DNA of 64,000 bases, taken from Mesorhizobium waimense (GTDB lineage Bacteria > Pseudomonadota > Alphaproteobacteria > Rhizobiales > Rhizobiaceae). Position 1 is the stretch's first letter. Each line of letters begins with the position of its first letter. Shown piece by piece: positions 19,129-28,183 of the stretch. The notes beneath the pieces were generated by a model. It was not told the DNA's origin. It was given only the letters and a program-made list of their open reading frames with translations, and made no database searches. The stretch spans positions 1 through 64,000 of the forward strand of contig NZ_QZWZ01000022.1 of the NCBI RefSeq assembly GCF_003601975.1, given 5' to 3'. Position numbers and translations under genes: made by a program.

Positions 19129-20676
19129 ATGGCTGACGACAAGAGCATTTTCATCGGCGCCAGCCGCAAGTCCGACGACAGCTATCAGCGCGCCGAGCAG
19201 CTTCTGCTGCAATACGGCAATCGCCATGGCCTGATCACCGGCGCGACCGGCACCGGCAAGACGGTCAGCCTGCAGATCCTGGCGGAAGGCTTCTCCAACG
19301 CCGGCGTCCCGGTCTTCTGCGCCGACATCAAGGGCGACCTGTCCGGTATCGCCATGATGGGCACGGCGCAGGATTTCCTCGTCAAACGGGCCGAGCAGGT
19401 CAAGCTCGTCCCTTATGACTTCCAGGAGTTCCCGGTCATATTCTGGGACCTCTTCGGCGAGCAGGGCCATCCGATCCGTGCCACCATCTCGGAAATGGGG
19501 CCATTGCTGCTGTCACGGCTGATGAACCTTTCCGAGGCGCAGGAAGGCATCATGAACATCGCCTTCCGCATCGCCGACGAGGAGGGCCTGCTGCTGCTCG
19601 ACCTCAAGGACCTGCAGGCGCTGCTTGCCAACATCGCCGAGCGAGCCGACGAGATCGGCTCCCGCTACGGCAATGTGACCAAGCCGTCGGTCGGTGCCAT
19701 CCAGCGCACGCTTCTGGTGCTTGAGCAGCAGGGGGCGGCGAATTTCTTCGGCGAGCCGGCGCTGCACATCGCCGACATCATGCGCACCACGCGTGACGGG
19801 CGCGGCGCCATCAGCGTTCTGGCCGCCGACAAGCTGATGATGAATCCCAGGCTCTACGCCACGTTCCTGCTCTGGCTGATGTCGGAACTGTTCGAGGAAC
19901 TGCCCGAAGTCGGCGATCCCGAAAGGCCGAAGCTGGTCTTCTTCTTCGACGAGGCGCATCTCCTGTTCGAGGACGCGCCGAAGGTGCTGGTCGACCGCGT
20001 CGAGCAGGTAGTCCGCCTAATCCGCTCGAAGGGTGTCGGCGTCTATTTCGTCACCCAGAATCCGCTCGATATCCCCGAAACCGTGCTCGCCCAGCTCGGC
20101 AACCGCGTCCAGCACGCGCTGCGCGCCTATACGCCGCGCGAGCAGAAAGCGGTCAGGACCGCCGCCGACACGTTCCGGCCCAATCCCGACTTCGACTGCG
20201 CCACGGCGATCACTCAGCTTGGTACCGGCGAGGCGCTGGTCTCGACGCTGGAGACCAAGGGCGTGCCGTCCATGGTGCAACGGACGCTGGTCCGCCCGCC
20301 ATCGTCCAGGCTCGGTCCGATCACGCCCGACGAGCGCCGCCAGCTGATCGGCGAGAGCCCGGTCTCCGGCCAGTACGACCAGACCGTCGATCGCGTATCG
20401 GCCTTCGAGATGCTGCAGAAGAAGGCCAAGGAAGCGCAGGACGCGGAAGAACAGGCGCAGCAGGCCGATAATGGCCGCTCGCGCTGGACCATTCCCGGCT
20501 TCGGCAATGACGATCCCGCACCACAGCAGAGCGGCCGGCGCGCGCCGGCGCCAAGGCCGTCCAACCGCCAGACCGTGGCCGAAGCCGCGATCAAATCGGT
20601 GGTGCGATCGGTGGGTTCGTCGGTCGGACGGGCGATCGTGCGCGGGATTCTAGGGAGCCTCGCGAGGGGGCGATAA
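19129..20676 (+). CDS. HerA/YjgR-like ATPase (DUF853)
   Basis: A 515-residue P-loop ATPase of the HerA/FtsK-related DUF853 family. Walker A is GATGTGKTVS at about residue 39. Walker B is KLVFFFDEAHLLFEDAP at about residue 265, and VYFVTQNPLDIP resembles the sensor strand. The N-terminal beta-barrel of true HerA is reduced. The last about 90 residues are low-complexity and rich in Gln, Ala and Arg. The family is often called a helicase, but a function is not established. The gene stands alone between the mutase operon and the sugar locus. Confidence 0.85.
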   Translation: MADDKSIFIGASRKSDDSYQRAEQLLLQYGNRHGLITGATGTGKTVSLQILAEGFSNAGVPVFCADIKGDLSGIAMMGTAQDFLVKRAEQVKLVPYDFQEFPVIFWDLFGEQGHPIRATISEMGPLLLSRLMNLSEAQEGIMNIAFRIADEEGLLLLDLKDLQALLANIAERADEIGSRYGNVTKPSVGAIQRTLLVLEQQGAANFFGEPALHIADIMRTTRDGRGAISVLAADKLMMNPRLYATFLLWLMSELFEELPEVGDPERPKLVFFFDEAHLLFEDAPKVLVDRVEQVVRLIRSKGVGVYFVTQNPLDIPETVLAQLGNRVQHALRAYTPREQKAVRTAADTFRPNPDFDCATAITQLGTGEALVSTLETKGVPSMVQRTLVRPPSSRLGPITPDERRQLIGESPVSGQYDQTVDRVSAFEMLQKKAKEAQDAEEQAQQADNGRSRWTIPGFGNDDPAPQQSGRRAPAPRPSNRQTVAEAAIKSVVRSVGSSVGRAIVRGILGSLARGR

Positions 20677-20704
20677 AGAGTATCGAAATGCTCCTATCGC
20701 CCCC
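20666..20704 (+). terminator. Long-stem hairpin at the end of the HerA-like gene
   Basis: GGGGGCGATA (20666-20675) and TATCGCCCCC (20695-20704) form a 10-bp perfect stem with a 19-base loop, beginning at the stop codon. There is no clear U-run, so it is a stabilising hairpin or a factor-assisted terminator rather than a textbook intrinsic one. Confidence 0.5.
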
Positions 20705-20724
20705 GCGGCTGCATCGCGGACGGC

Positions 20725-21624
20725 TTAACCGAAGCGGTTGTTCAATTCGCCTCGTTCCCCCGGTCGTAGCGCAAAAAGCCCGCCCTCGTGCTGGTGTGCC
20801 TCAAGGTGCTCCGCGCTCATCGTGAAGCGCGCGGAGGTGACGAACAGCGTGTCGAGATCGGCGCCGCCGAAGGCGCAGCTCGTCGGCCAGGAGCAGGGCA
20901 GCTCGACGATCCGGTCCAGCCGGCCGTCGGGCGCGATGCGCGCAAGGCAGCTGCCGCCTACGACCCGGCAGTTCCAAATATAGCCTTCGGCGTCCATGCA
21001 GGAGCCGTCGGGCAGGCCTCGCTGGAAGCCGCAGAAAAGCAGCCGCCGGTCGTCGAGCCGCGAAGAGTCGCCGTTCCTCGCATAGCTGTAGATCGCGTTT
21101 TTCATCGTGTCTGCAGTCACGAAGCGCCCGTCCTGCGTCCAGACCATGGTGTTGGTGATGCCAAAACGGTCTTCGGACAAGCTCGTCACGTCGCCGTTGG
21201 GGCCAACTCGAAACAGCTGCCCGACATCCTGCGTGATGGCGATATGCGCGTCGTCCAGTCCAATATTGTTGGCCATTGTGCCGACCCAGAACGAACCGTC
21301 GGGCGCGACGACACCCTCATTCAGCCGTATGCCGGGCCTATCCGGCTCGATTGTCGTGATCGTTCGGAACGGCCCGCCGAAGTCCCACAAGGCAATCTCG
21401 TTCCTGAGGCCGACAATGGCACCGCCGTCGGCGCGCAGGCCGATCGACGTGACCAGATCGGGCGTCTCCCAGGATTCGTGAGCCAAAGTCAGCGGATGCA
21501 ACCTGTGGATCCTGCGGCCGATAATGTCGATCCAGACCAGCCGGCTGCGGCGATCGTCCCAGATCAGGCTCTCGCCCACGACGTCGCGCGCATCGAAGAC
21601 CAGGCCGGCGCTCATATCGTCCAT
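20725..21624 (-). CDS. SMP-30/gluconolactonase-family sugar lactonase
   Basis: A 299-residue six-bladed beta-propeller of the SMP-30/LRE family, which opens sugar-acid lactones. Metal-ligand positions fit: Glu in VVGESLIWD near the N-terminus, Asn in TNTMVWTQDGR, and Asp in GLPDGSCMDAEG. I chose the ATG at 21624, which has a good GGAGG 6 bases upstream; an ATG at 21666 has none. It is divergent from the FadR-like regulator. Its neighbours (dehydratase, sugar transporter, dehydrogenase, mutarotase) suggest it hydrolyses an aldonolactone made by the sugar dehydrogenase. Confidence 0.88.
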   Translation of the reverse strand: MDDMSAGLVFDARDVVGESLIWDDRRSRLVWIDIIGRRIHRLHPLTLAHESWETPDLVTSIGLRADGGAIVGLRNEIALWDFGGPFRTITTIEPDRPGIRLNEGVVAPDGSFWVGTMANNIGLDDAHIAITQDVGQLFRVGPNGDVTSLSEDRFGITNTMVWTQDGRFVTADTMKNAIYSYARNGDSSRLDDRRLLFCGFQRGLPDGSCMDAEGYIWNCRVVGGSCLARIAPDGRLDRIVELPCSWPTSCAFGGADLDTLFVTSARFTMSAEHLEAHQHEGGLFALRPGERGELNNRFG

Positions 21625-21659
21625 GCGGAACCTCCAGGCTAGAGCATCCAAAAACTCGC

Positions 21660-21688
21660 TTGACATATATCTTTCGTCTGAATTATGA
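21660..21688 (+). promoter_or_regulatory. Candidate sigma-70-type promoter for the sugar-acid operon
   Basis: TTGACA at 21660-21665 is followed after 17 bases by TTATGA at 21683-21688. The -35 is a consensus match and the -10 is weak, which would fit a regulated promoter. It lies 44 bases upstream of the regulator start at 21732. Confidence 0.45.
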
Positions 21689-21701
21689 GCAATTGAATAG
21701 C

Positions 21702-21718
21702 AACCTGTCATATAGGTT
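21702..21718. promoter_or_regulatory. Candidate operator for the FadR/GntR regulator
   Basis: AACCT-N7-AGGTT forms a 17-bp inverted repeat located between the putative -10 box and the regulator start. FadR-subfamily GntR proteins bind short palindromes of this size, so autorepression is likely. The repeat is seen; binding is inferred. Confidence 0.5.
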
Positions 21719-21731
21719 TCAAGGGAGCGAT

Positions 21732-22451
21732 ATGCAGGATCCGACGGAGATAGCGGGTGAGCCGAGCCCCGGCCTCGTGAGTACGGCGATCCAGGCGATC
21801 ACTCAGCACATCCGCTCGGAGGGGCTTGCACCGGGCGATCCGCTGCCCAGCGAAGCGGCCATGACGCGTCAGCTCAATGTCTCGCGAACCGTCGTGCGGG
21901 AGGCGTTCCGATCGCTTTCGGCAATGCGCCTGATCGACATGAGCGCCGGGCGCCGCGCCACTGTCGCCAAGCTCGACACCGGCGCCATGTCGATGGTGAT
22001 CGAGCACGGCATCACCACACAGCAGATCAGTGTCCATCAGGTCTATGATGTCAGGCGCACGATCGAGATGCGCACCGTGGCGCTCGCCGCCTTGCGTCGC
22101 ACCGATGCGGAAGCCGCCGCGATCGCACAGTCCGCCAGGCTGATGCGCGAGAATTTCAAGAACCCTGAGATCGTCATGGAGTACGACATCGCCTTTCACG
22201 AGGCGATCGCGGCTGCTTCGCACAACCCGGTCTTCTCGCTGATCGTCACCGCCTTCAGCGGGGTCACACGCCGCACTTGGGTCATCGGCTGGCGGACCCG
22301 CTCCTCCGACGAAGACCAGCTGAAGATGATCAAGGGGCACGAGGACATAGCCGAGGCGATCCTCATAGGCGATCCACGGCTGGCGGCCGAGCACATGGCG
22401 CTGCATTTCGACAAGAGCGTCAAGGCGCTGCTCGATGCGGGAATTGCCTGA
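21732..22451 (+). CDS. FadR-subfamily GntR transcriptional regulator
   Basis: A 239-residue regulator. The N-terminal winged HTH is clear (GDPLPSEAAMTRQLNVSRTVVREAFRSL). The C-terminal FCD all-helical effector domain contains metal-ligand-like residues (MEYDIAFHEAIAAASHNPV). I chose the ATG at 21732 because upstream codons overlap the promoter and operator. The dehydratase gene starts 2 bases after its stop, so it heads the sugar operon. The effector is probably a sugar acid or intermediate of the encoded pathway. Confidence 0.92.
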   Translation: MQDPTEIAGEPSPGLVSTAIQAITQHIRSEGLAPGDPLPSEAAMTRQLNVSRTVVREAFRSLSAMRLIDMSAGRRATVAKLDTGAMSMVIEHGITTQQISVHQVYDVRRTIEMRTVALAALRRTDAEAAAIAQSARLMRENFKNPEIVMEYDIAFHEAIAAASHNPVFSLIVTAFSGVTRRTWVIGWRTRSSDEDQLKMIKGHEDIAEAILIGDPRLAAEHMALHFDKSVKALLDAGIA

Positions 22452-22452
22452 C

Positions 22453-23655
22453 ATGAAGATCACCGCGATCGAGACCATTCGTATCGAGGAGCGGCCCAAC
22501 CTTCTTTGGGTCGAGGTCCATACCGACGAGGGCATCACCGGGCTTGGCGAGACGTTCTACTTGTCGCGCACCGTCGAGGAATATCTGCACGAGTATGTCG
22601 CGCCGAGGGTGATCGGCCGCGATCCGCTTCAGATCGACCTCCTGGCCGCCGATCTGGTCGGCTATCTCGGCTTCCGCTCCAGCGGCGCCGAGGTGCGCGG
22701 CAATTCCGCCTTCGACATCGCGCTATGGGACATTTTCGGCAAGGCCACCGGCCAGCCCGTCGCCCAGTTGCTTGGCGGCTTCAGCCGTCGCTCCATCCGC
22801 ACCTACAATACTTGCGCCGGCACCGAATACATCAAGGACGCCAAGGGCCAGACGACAGGCAATTACGGCATCGGCGCCGGACGCGACTATGACGATCTGA
22901 ACGGCTTCCTCACCCGTGCCGGCGAATTGGCCGAGGAACTGCTCGATGACGGTATCACCGCCATGAAGATCTGGCCGTTCGACCACGCCGCCGAAAAGAC
23001 GCGTGGCAACGACATCTCGACGGCAGACTTGAAGTCCGCGCTGCAGCCTTTTGAGAAGATTCGTCAGGCCGTAGGCGACAGGATCGACATCATGGTCGAG
23101 TTCCATTCGATGTGGCAGCTCCTGCCGGCCATGAAGATCGCCGGCGCGCTGAAACCCTTTGCCACCTATTGGCACGAGGACCCGATCCGAATGGACAGCC
23201 TCGGTGACCTGAAGCGCTACGAGGCAGTCAGCCCCGCGCCGATCTCGGCCTCCGAGACGCTGGGCAGCCGCTGGGCCTTCCGCGATCTTCTCGAAACCGG
23301 GGCTGCGGGCATCGTCATGCTAGACATTTCCTGGTGCGGCGGCCTTTCGGAAGCGCGCAAGATCGCCTCGATGGCTGAGGCGTGGCGGCTGCCGGTGGCG
23401 CCTCATGACTGTACCGGTCCGGTCGTGCTCGCTGCCTCGACGCATCTGTCGCTCAATGCGCCCAATGCGCTCGTCCAGGAAAGTGTGCGCGCCTTCTACC
23501 GCACCTGGTACCGCGACCTGGTCACGGCGCTGCCTGAAGTGAAGAACGGCATGATCACCGTGCCGCCAGGGCCGGGGCTGGGGCTGGCGCTCAACCCCGA
23601 TCTTGGCAAGGCCTACACCGTCCAGCGCCGCGTCTCCGACAAGGCGGATATCTGA
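22453..23655 (+). CDS. Mandelate racemase/enolase-superfamily sugar-acid dehydratase
   Basis: A 400-residue enolase-superfamily enzyme. The barrel residues can be followed: lysine region TAMKIWPFD, metal ligands in IMVEFHSMW (Glu plus a catalytic-type His two residues on), YWHEDPIR, and SASETLG. The acid/base region is PVAPHDCTGP. The acid-x-His pattern resembles D-galactonate dehydratase-type members rather than mandelate racemase itself. It probably dehydrates an aldonate to a 2-keto-3-deoxy acid. The exact sugar acid cannot be assigned from sequence. Confidence 0.88.
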   Translation: MKITAIETIRIEERPNLLWVEVHTDEGITGLGETFYLSRTVEEYLHEYVAPRVIGRDPLQIDLLAADLVGYLGFRSSGAEVRGNSAFDIALWDIFGKATGQPVAQLLGGFSRRSIRTYNTCAGTEYIKDAKGQTTGNYGIGAGRDYDDLNGFLTRAGELAEELLDDGITAMKIWPFDHAAEKTRGNDISTADLKSALQPFEKIRQAVGDRIDIMVEFHSMWQLLPAMKIAGALKPFATYWHEDPIRMDSLGDLKRYEAVSPAPISASETLGSRWAFRDLLETGAAGIVMLDISWCGGLSEARKIASMAEAWRLPVAPHDCTGPVVLAASTHLSLNAPNALVQESVRAFYRTWYRDLVTALPEVKNGMITVPPGPGLGLALNPDLGKAYTVQRRVSDKADI

Positions 23656-23677
23656 GAGATCCAAGGGAGGAACAAAC

Positions 23678-24655
23678 ATGAAAAAACTCACTGCAATGCT
23701 TCTGCTCGGCGTAGCCCTTTTCGGCGCGCAAACCACGGCCCGCGCCGATGGCCTCAACATCGTCTTCACGCACCACTCGTCGGCCTCGAACACCTTTTGG
23801 CAGGCCGTCAAGAAGGGCTTTGACGACGGCTGCGCCAAGGTCGAGGCCAGCTGCAACATGGTCTTCACCCAGACCGAGGGCTCGATCGAACAGCAGGTCG
23901 CCAACATGCGCGCCGCCCTTGCCGCCAAGCCCAACGCGCTGCTGACCTCGATCGTCGACGACCATGCCTTCGATGACGTCATCAAGGAGGCGCGCGATGC
24001 CGGTGTGCTGGTGATCGCCGTCAATGTCGACGATACCGAAGGCGCCAAGGGCAATGCACGGCAGGCCTTCGTCGGACAGGGCTTCAAGCCGGCGGGCTAT
24101 TCGCTCGCCAAGGCCATTTCCGAAAGCTTCCCCAAGGATGGCCCGATCAAAGTGCTGGTCGGCATCTCGGCACCCGGCCAGAATTGGTCCGAGAGCCGCG
24201 GCGCCGGCGTGATGCAGTTCCTTGAGGAATACAAGGCCGCCCATGCTGACCGCGATGTATCGTGGGAGCGCATCGACAGCGGCACCGACCTCGCCATCAC
24301 TTCCGACCGCGTCGGCGCCTATCTCAACGCCCATCCTGACACCACTGCCTATTTCGACACCGGATTCTGGTGCGCCGGCGTCGCGCGCGTACTGCAGGAT
24401 CGCGGCGTCGCACCGGGCAAGGTCCTGCTCGGCGGCTTCGACCTGGTGCCCGAGGTGCTACAGCAGATGCAGAAAGGCTATGTGCAGGCGCTGGTCGACC
24501 AGCAGCCTTACATGCAAGGCTTCATGCCGGTGATGGAGGCCTATCTCAACAAGAAGATCGGCCTGGCACCTTCCGACATCGACACCGGCCAGGGCATCGT
24601 GCGGCCGAACCAGGCCGACGCGATCATGGCGCTCTCCGCCCAGGGGATGCGCTGA
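23678..24655 (+). CDS. Periplasmic sugar-binding protein of an ABC transporter (RbsB/FrcB-like)
   Basis: A 325-residue protein with a Sec signal peptide (MKKLTAMLLLGVALFGAQTTARA, cleavage near ARA-DG). The fold is a type I periplasmic binding protein with ligand-contact patterns such as TSIVDDHAFD, VNVDDTEGA and GGFDLVPEVL. A GGGAGG ribosome site precedes the ATG at 23678. It is followed by permease and ATPase genes, the same order as rhizobial frcBCA. The ligand is an unidentified monosaccharide. Confidence 0.93.
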   Translation: MKKLTAMLLLGVALFGAQTTARADGLNIVFTHHSSASNTFWQAVKKGFDDGCAKVEASCNMVFTQTEGSIEQQVANMRAALAAKPNALLTSIVDDHAFDDVIKEARDAGVLVIAVNVDDTEGAKGNARQAFVGQGFKPAGYSLAKAISESFPKDGPIKVLVGISAPGQNWSESRGAGVMQFLEEYKAAHADRDVSWERIDSGTDLAITSDRVGAYLNAHPDTTAYFDTGFWCAGVARVLQDRGVAPGKVLLGGFDLVPEVLQQMQKGYVQALVDQQPYMQGFMPVMEAYLNKKIGLAPSDIDTGQGIVRPNQADAIMALSAQGMR

Positions 24656-24705
24656 AAGCGTGGTCCGAATGAGCGGCTTCGCTTCGGCGGCGCCGCGCGT
24701 CGCCA

Positions 24706-25719
24706 ATGCGGCAAGAGAAGTTCGAAGCCCTGGAGCGTGAATTGAAGCGCCTGTTCAAGACCTATCTCGAAAAACCGGAGCTCGCCGGCCTGATCCTGCT
24801 GGTGCTGCTGATCGTCCTGTTCCAGATCCGCTCGCATGGTGTGTTCCTCAACCAGGACAATCTGCGCGGCATCCTCGGCATCCTGCCGGAGGCGGGCCTC
24901 GTCGCGATCGGTGTCACCATCCTGATGATCAGCGGTGAGTTCGACCTCTCCGTCGGATCGGTATTCGCGCTGATGCCGATGACGATGGCGATCCTGATGG
25001 TGCACGGCGCGCCTTTCCCGCTTGCCTTGCTGGCCGGACTGCTGGTCTGCGCCGTGGTCGGCTTCGTCAATGGCTACATCACCATCCGCTTCGCCATACC
25101 GAGCTTCATCACAACGCTCGGCATGCTGTTCATGGCGCGCTCGCTCACCGTGGTCGTCTCGGGCGGCTTCCCGCCGCTGCTTCCCGCGGACCTGCCGACT
25201 TGGTTGTTCACCTCCTTCGTCGGGCCGGGCAACATGTTCCGTATGTCGTTCCTGTGGTTTGCCGGCATTGCCGTGCTGACCTCGCTGATGCTGTCGCGCA
25301 CCAATTTCGGCAATTGGATCAAGGCCACCGGCGGATTCCTGCCGGCCGCCGCCTCGATGGGCATCCCGACAGCCAGGGTCAAGATCGTCTGCTTCATGCT
25401 GTGTTCGATGTTGTCCGGCTTCGCAGGTATGCTGCAGGTGCTGCGGCTGGGCTCGCCTTTGCCTTCGATTGGGGAGGGGATGGAACTGCAGGCAGTGGCG
25501 TCTGCCGTCATCGGGGGTGCGTCGCTCGCCGGCGGCATCGGCACCGTCATGGGCGGCATCATCGGCACGACGCTCATCCGCGTCATCGACAACGGCCTTG
25601 TCCTCAGCCATGTCGACGCCAACTGGTTCAAGTTCGCCATAGGCTTCCTGACCATTTTCGCCGTCGTCGCCAATGCTTGGATGCGCAAGCGCGCCAAGGC
25701 CATCAAGATGGAGGGCTGA
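24706..25719 (+). CDS. Sugar ABC transporter permease (RbsC/FrcC-like)
   Basis: A 337-residue inner-membrane protein with 8-10 hydrophobic segments. Conserved features of the branched-chain/ribose permease family are visible: ISGEFDLSVGSVFAL and GGASLAGGIGTVMGGIIGTTLIRVIDNGL. The N-terminal about 25 residues are charged and cytoplasmic. It lies 50 bases downstream of the binding protein and 3 bases upstream of the ATPase gene. Only one permease gene is present, so a homodimer is expected. Confidence 0.93.
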   Translation: MRQEKFEALERELKRLFKTYLEKPELAGLILLVLLIVLFQIRSHGVFLNQDNLRGILGILPEAGLVAIGVTILMISGEFDLSVGSVFALMPMTMAILMVHGAPFPLALLAGLLVCAVVGFVNGYITIRFAIPSFITTLGMLFMARSLTVVVSGGFPPLLPADLPTWLFTSFVGPGNMFRMSFLWFAGIAVLTSLMLSRTNFGNWIKATGGFLPAAASMGIPTARVKIVCFMLCSMLSGFAGMLQVLRLGSPLPSIGEGMELQAVASAVIGGASLAGGIGTVMGGIIGTTLIRVIDNGLVLSHVDANWFKFAIGFLTIFAVVANAWMRKRAKAIKMEG

Positions 25720-25722
25720 GCG

Positions 25723-26454
25723 ATGGCCGACGCGATCATCTCCGTCCGCAACCTCCACAAATGGTATTCCGGCGTCCATGCACTGAAGGGGGTGACGCTC
25801 GACTTCAGGCGCGGCGAGGCGCTGGGCCTGGTCGGCGACAACGGCGCCGGCAAATCCACCTTGATCAACATCCTCTCCGGCGTCCACCGCGCCGACCAGG
25901 GCGAAATCCAGGTCGAGGGAAGGCCGGTCAGCATCGCGACGCCGCGCGACGCTATGGATCTCGGCATCGAGACGATCTACCAGTACAATTCCATGGTGCC
26001 GACCATGTCGATCGCCAGGAACTTGTTCATCGGCCGCGAGCCGACGCGGTTTTCCGTCCTCGGCGTCGGCATCCTCGACCAGAAGAAGATGGCCAGCGAA
26101 AGTGTTCGAGCCATCGCCAATGTCGACCTGCATTTGCGTTCGCCCGACGCGCTCGTCGGCGAGCTCTCCGGCGGCCAGCGGCAGGGCGTCGCCATCGCGC
26201 GGGCCATGCATTTCAAATCCAAGGTGATGATCCTCGATGAGCCGACCAACCACCTTTCGGTCAAGGAGACCAGGAAGGTGATCGGCTTCGTGCGCGGGCT
26301 GAAGGAACAGGGCGTCACCGGCGTCTTCATCAGCCACAACATGCACCATGTCTTCGAATGCTGTGACCGCGTGGTGGCGATGGCGCGCGGCGAGATCGTG
26401 CTGGACAAGCGCATCGAGGACACCTCAATCGATGAAGTCCACGGCGTTCTGTAA
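25723..26454 (+). CDS. Sugar ABC transporter ATPase, single-domain (FrcA-like)
   Basis: A 243-residue ATP-binding subunit. Walker A is GDNGAGKST, the Q-loop region is ETIYQYNSMVP, the signature is LSGGQRQGVAIARAM and Walker B is VMILDEPTNHLS. Unlike RbsA, which has two fused ATPase domains, this protein has one, as in FrcA of Sinorhizobium. It would dimerise under the permease pair. It starts 3 bases after the permease stop. Confidence 0.93.
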   Translation: MADAIISVRNLHKWYSGVHALKGVTLDFRRGEALGLVGDNGAGKSTLINILSGVHRADQGEIQVEGRPVSIATPRDAMDLGIETIYQYNSMVPTMSIARNLFIGREPTRFSVLGVGILDQKKMASESVRAIANVDLHLRSPDALVGELSGGQRQGVAIARAMHFKSKVMILDEPTNHLSVKETRKVIGFVRGLKEQGVTGVFISHNMHHVFECCDRVVAMARGEIVLDKRIEDTSIDEVHGVL

Positions 26455-26466
26455 AAGGTGGCGGCG

Positions 26467-27222
26467 ATGAAGGTTCTTAGCGATCGCGTCGTGCTCTTGA
26501 CCGGCGGCCTTGGTTCGCTCGGCCGGGCCCAGGCGGTGACGCTGGCGCAGGCCGGCGCACGCGTGCTGGTGCTCGACCGCCCCGACATCGCGGACGGGCC
26601 GGAGACCGTCGCCGTACTCGCCCGGCAGGCCAAGGGCTACATCTCCTTCGTCGGCTGCGATCTCAACCGGCTTGCCGAGGCCGAGGCGGCTGTGGCGGCG
26701 CTGGCGGCGAGGGAAGGCGGGATCGATATCTTGATCAACAATGCTGCCCTTATCATCAACCGGCCGTTCGAGGAGTTCTCGCTGGCCGAATATGAGGATC
26801 AGGTTCGCGTCAATTCCTCGGCCGCCTTTGCCCTGACGCGCGCCTGCGCGCCGGGGATGAAGGCGAAGGCCTATGGCAAGATCGTCAATTTCTGCTCGAT
26901 CACGCTCAATGGCCGCTGGGACGGCTATGTGCCGTATGTCGCGTCGAAAGGCGCGATGCTGGGGTTGACCAAATCACTGGCACGCGAACTCGGCCCGCAT
27001 GGCGTCAGGGTCAACGCCGTGTCGCCGGGCGCGATCGTTTCGGAGGCGGAGGCACGCGTCTTCGGTGACCGGCTCGAACAGTACAATGACTGGATTCTCG
27101 AGAACCAGGGCCTCAAGAAACGCATCGAGCCGTATCACGCTGCCGATCTCGTGCTGTTTCTCGTTTCGCCGGCCTCCGACATGATCAGCGGCCAGAACAT
27201 CGCCATCGACGGCGGCTGGTGA
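26467..27222 (+). CDS. SDR-family dehydrogenase, probable sugar (aldose) dehydrogenase
   Basis: A 251-residue classical short-chain dehydrogenase. The cofactor loop is LTGGLGSLG, the NNAA motif is intact, catalytic Ser is in NFCSITLN and Tyr/Lys in PYVASKGAM. A C-terminal SGQNIAIDGGW is typical. I prefer the ATG at 26467 over the GTG at 26458 because a GGTGG precedes it. Given the lactonase and aldonate dehydratase in the locus, oxidation of an aldose to its lactone is the simplest role. It overlaps the mutarotase start by 4 bases. Confidence 0.88.
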   Translation: MKVLSDRVVLLTGGLGSLGRAQAVTLAQAGARVLVLDRPDIADGPETVAVLARQAKGYISFVGCDLNRLAEAEAAVAALAAREGGIDILINNAALIINRPFEEFSLAEYEDQVRVNSSAAFALTRACAPGMKAKAYGKIVNFCSITLNGRWDGYVPYVASKGAMLGLTKSLARELGPHGVRVNAVSPGAIVSEAEARVFGDRLEQYNDWILENQGLKKRIEPYHAADLVLFLVSPASDMISGQNIAIDGGW

Positions 27223-28097
27223 AGGCGTTGACGGGTCTCGTTGAGCTGCGCGACGGACGCGGCCGTCTCGTCCTGGCGCCGGAGAAGGGCGCGGCCATCG
27301 CCCGCTTCGAGGCGCTGGTCGACGGCGCGCCGGTGCCGTTGCTGCGGCCTGGCGATGGGACTGGCACCTCCGGCTGCCAGGTGATGGTTCCCTGGTCGAA
27401 CCGAATTTCAGGCGGCGGCTTCGAGTTCAACGGCCGCTTTCATGCCGTCGAGCCGAATGTGCCGGGGGAGGCCTTTCCGATCCATGGCGACGGCTTCCAG
27501 AGGGAGTGGCGGCTTGCCGGCTGCACCGCCACCGAGGCGGAATTGCTGCTCGACGATGGCGCGATCGGGCCTTATCGCTACACGGCACGTATCGCGTATG
27601 CGCTGAATGACGGAGCTCTGGATGCAACGCTCACGGTGGAGAACCGGGCGGGGATGCGTCTGCCCTACGGCCTCGGCTTTCACCCGTGGTTCCGCCGCCG
27701 CGCCGGAACCATGCTTGAGGCGAGGGCTACGCGGGTCTGGCTGGAGGACGAACGTCATCTACCAACCGGCGTGGCGCCCGTGGCCAACCACCCGGGGTGG
27801 GATTTCTCTAGGGCCTCCGTGCTGCCGCGAAGCTGGGTGAACAACGCCTTCGACGGCTGGGACCACCATGCCGCGATCATCCAGCCCGAGGACAGGATGA
27901 CTATCTCGCTTCTGGCCTCACCGTCACTGGACGTCTTTATCCTCTATTCCCCGTCGCCGGATTCGGGATTCTTCTGCTTCGAGCCCGTATCACATGCCGT
28001 CAATGCGCATCACGGCGAAGGCCTGACGCCGCTTGAACATGGCGCCACGATGAGCGCCAGCATCCGGCTGGATTGGACTTCCATCAGTTCACATTGA
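27219..28097 (+). CDS. Aldose 1-epimerase (mutarotase) family protein
   Basis: A 292-residue galactose-mutarotase-like beta-sandwich protein that interconverts alpha and beta anomers of aldoses. Conserved residues include the N-terminal MVPWSNRI, FPIHGDGFQREW (His) and the catalytic-type His in LPYGLGFHPWFRR. The GTG start overlaps the dehydrogenase stop as GTGA, showing translational coupling. It is the last gene of the sugar locus and would supply the anomer used by the dehydrogenase. Confidence 0.85.
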   Translation: MKALTGLVELRDGRGRLVLAPEKGAAIARFEALVDGAPVPLLRPGDGTGTSGCQVMVPWSNRISGGGFEFNGRFHAVEPNVPGEAFPIHGDGFQREWRLAGCTATEAELLLDDGAIGPYRYTARIAYALNDGALDATLTVENRAGMRLPYGLGFHPWFRRRAGTMLEARATRVWLEDERHLPTGVAPVANHPGWDFSRASVLPRSWVNNAFDGWDHHAAIIQPEDRMTISLLASPSLDVFILYSPSPDSGFFCFEPVSHAVNAHHGEGLTPLEHGATMSASIRLDWTSISSH

Positions 28098-28183
28098 TGC
28101 GAGCCGTCGTCGACCGGCAAACAGGCTGGACAGCCGAACATCGGCAGCCGTTATTCAACCGAGTTATGATGCTGCCCCTAAAC

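Noticed and set aside
24541..26349. A 602-codon open frame on the minus strand across the permease and ATPase genes
   Set aside because: It is antisense to two clear ABC transporter genes and its product is low-complexity (His, Asp, Arg-rich), the usual shadow of GC-rich coding DNA.
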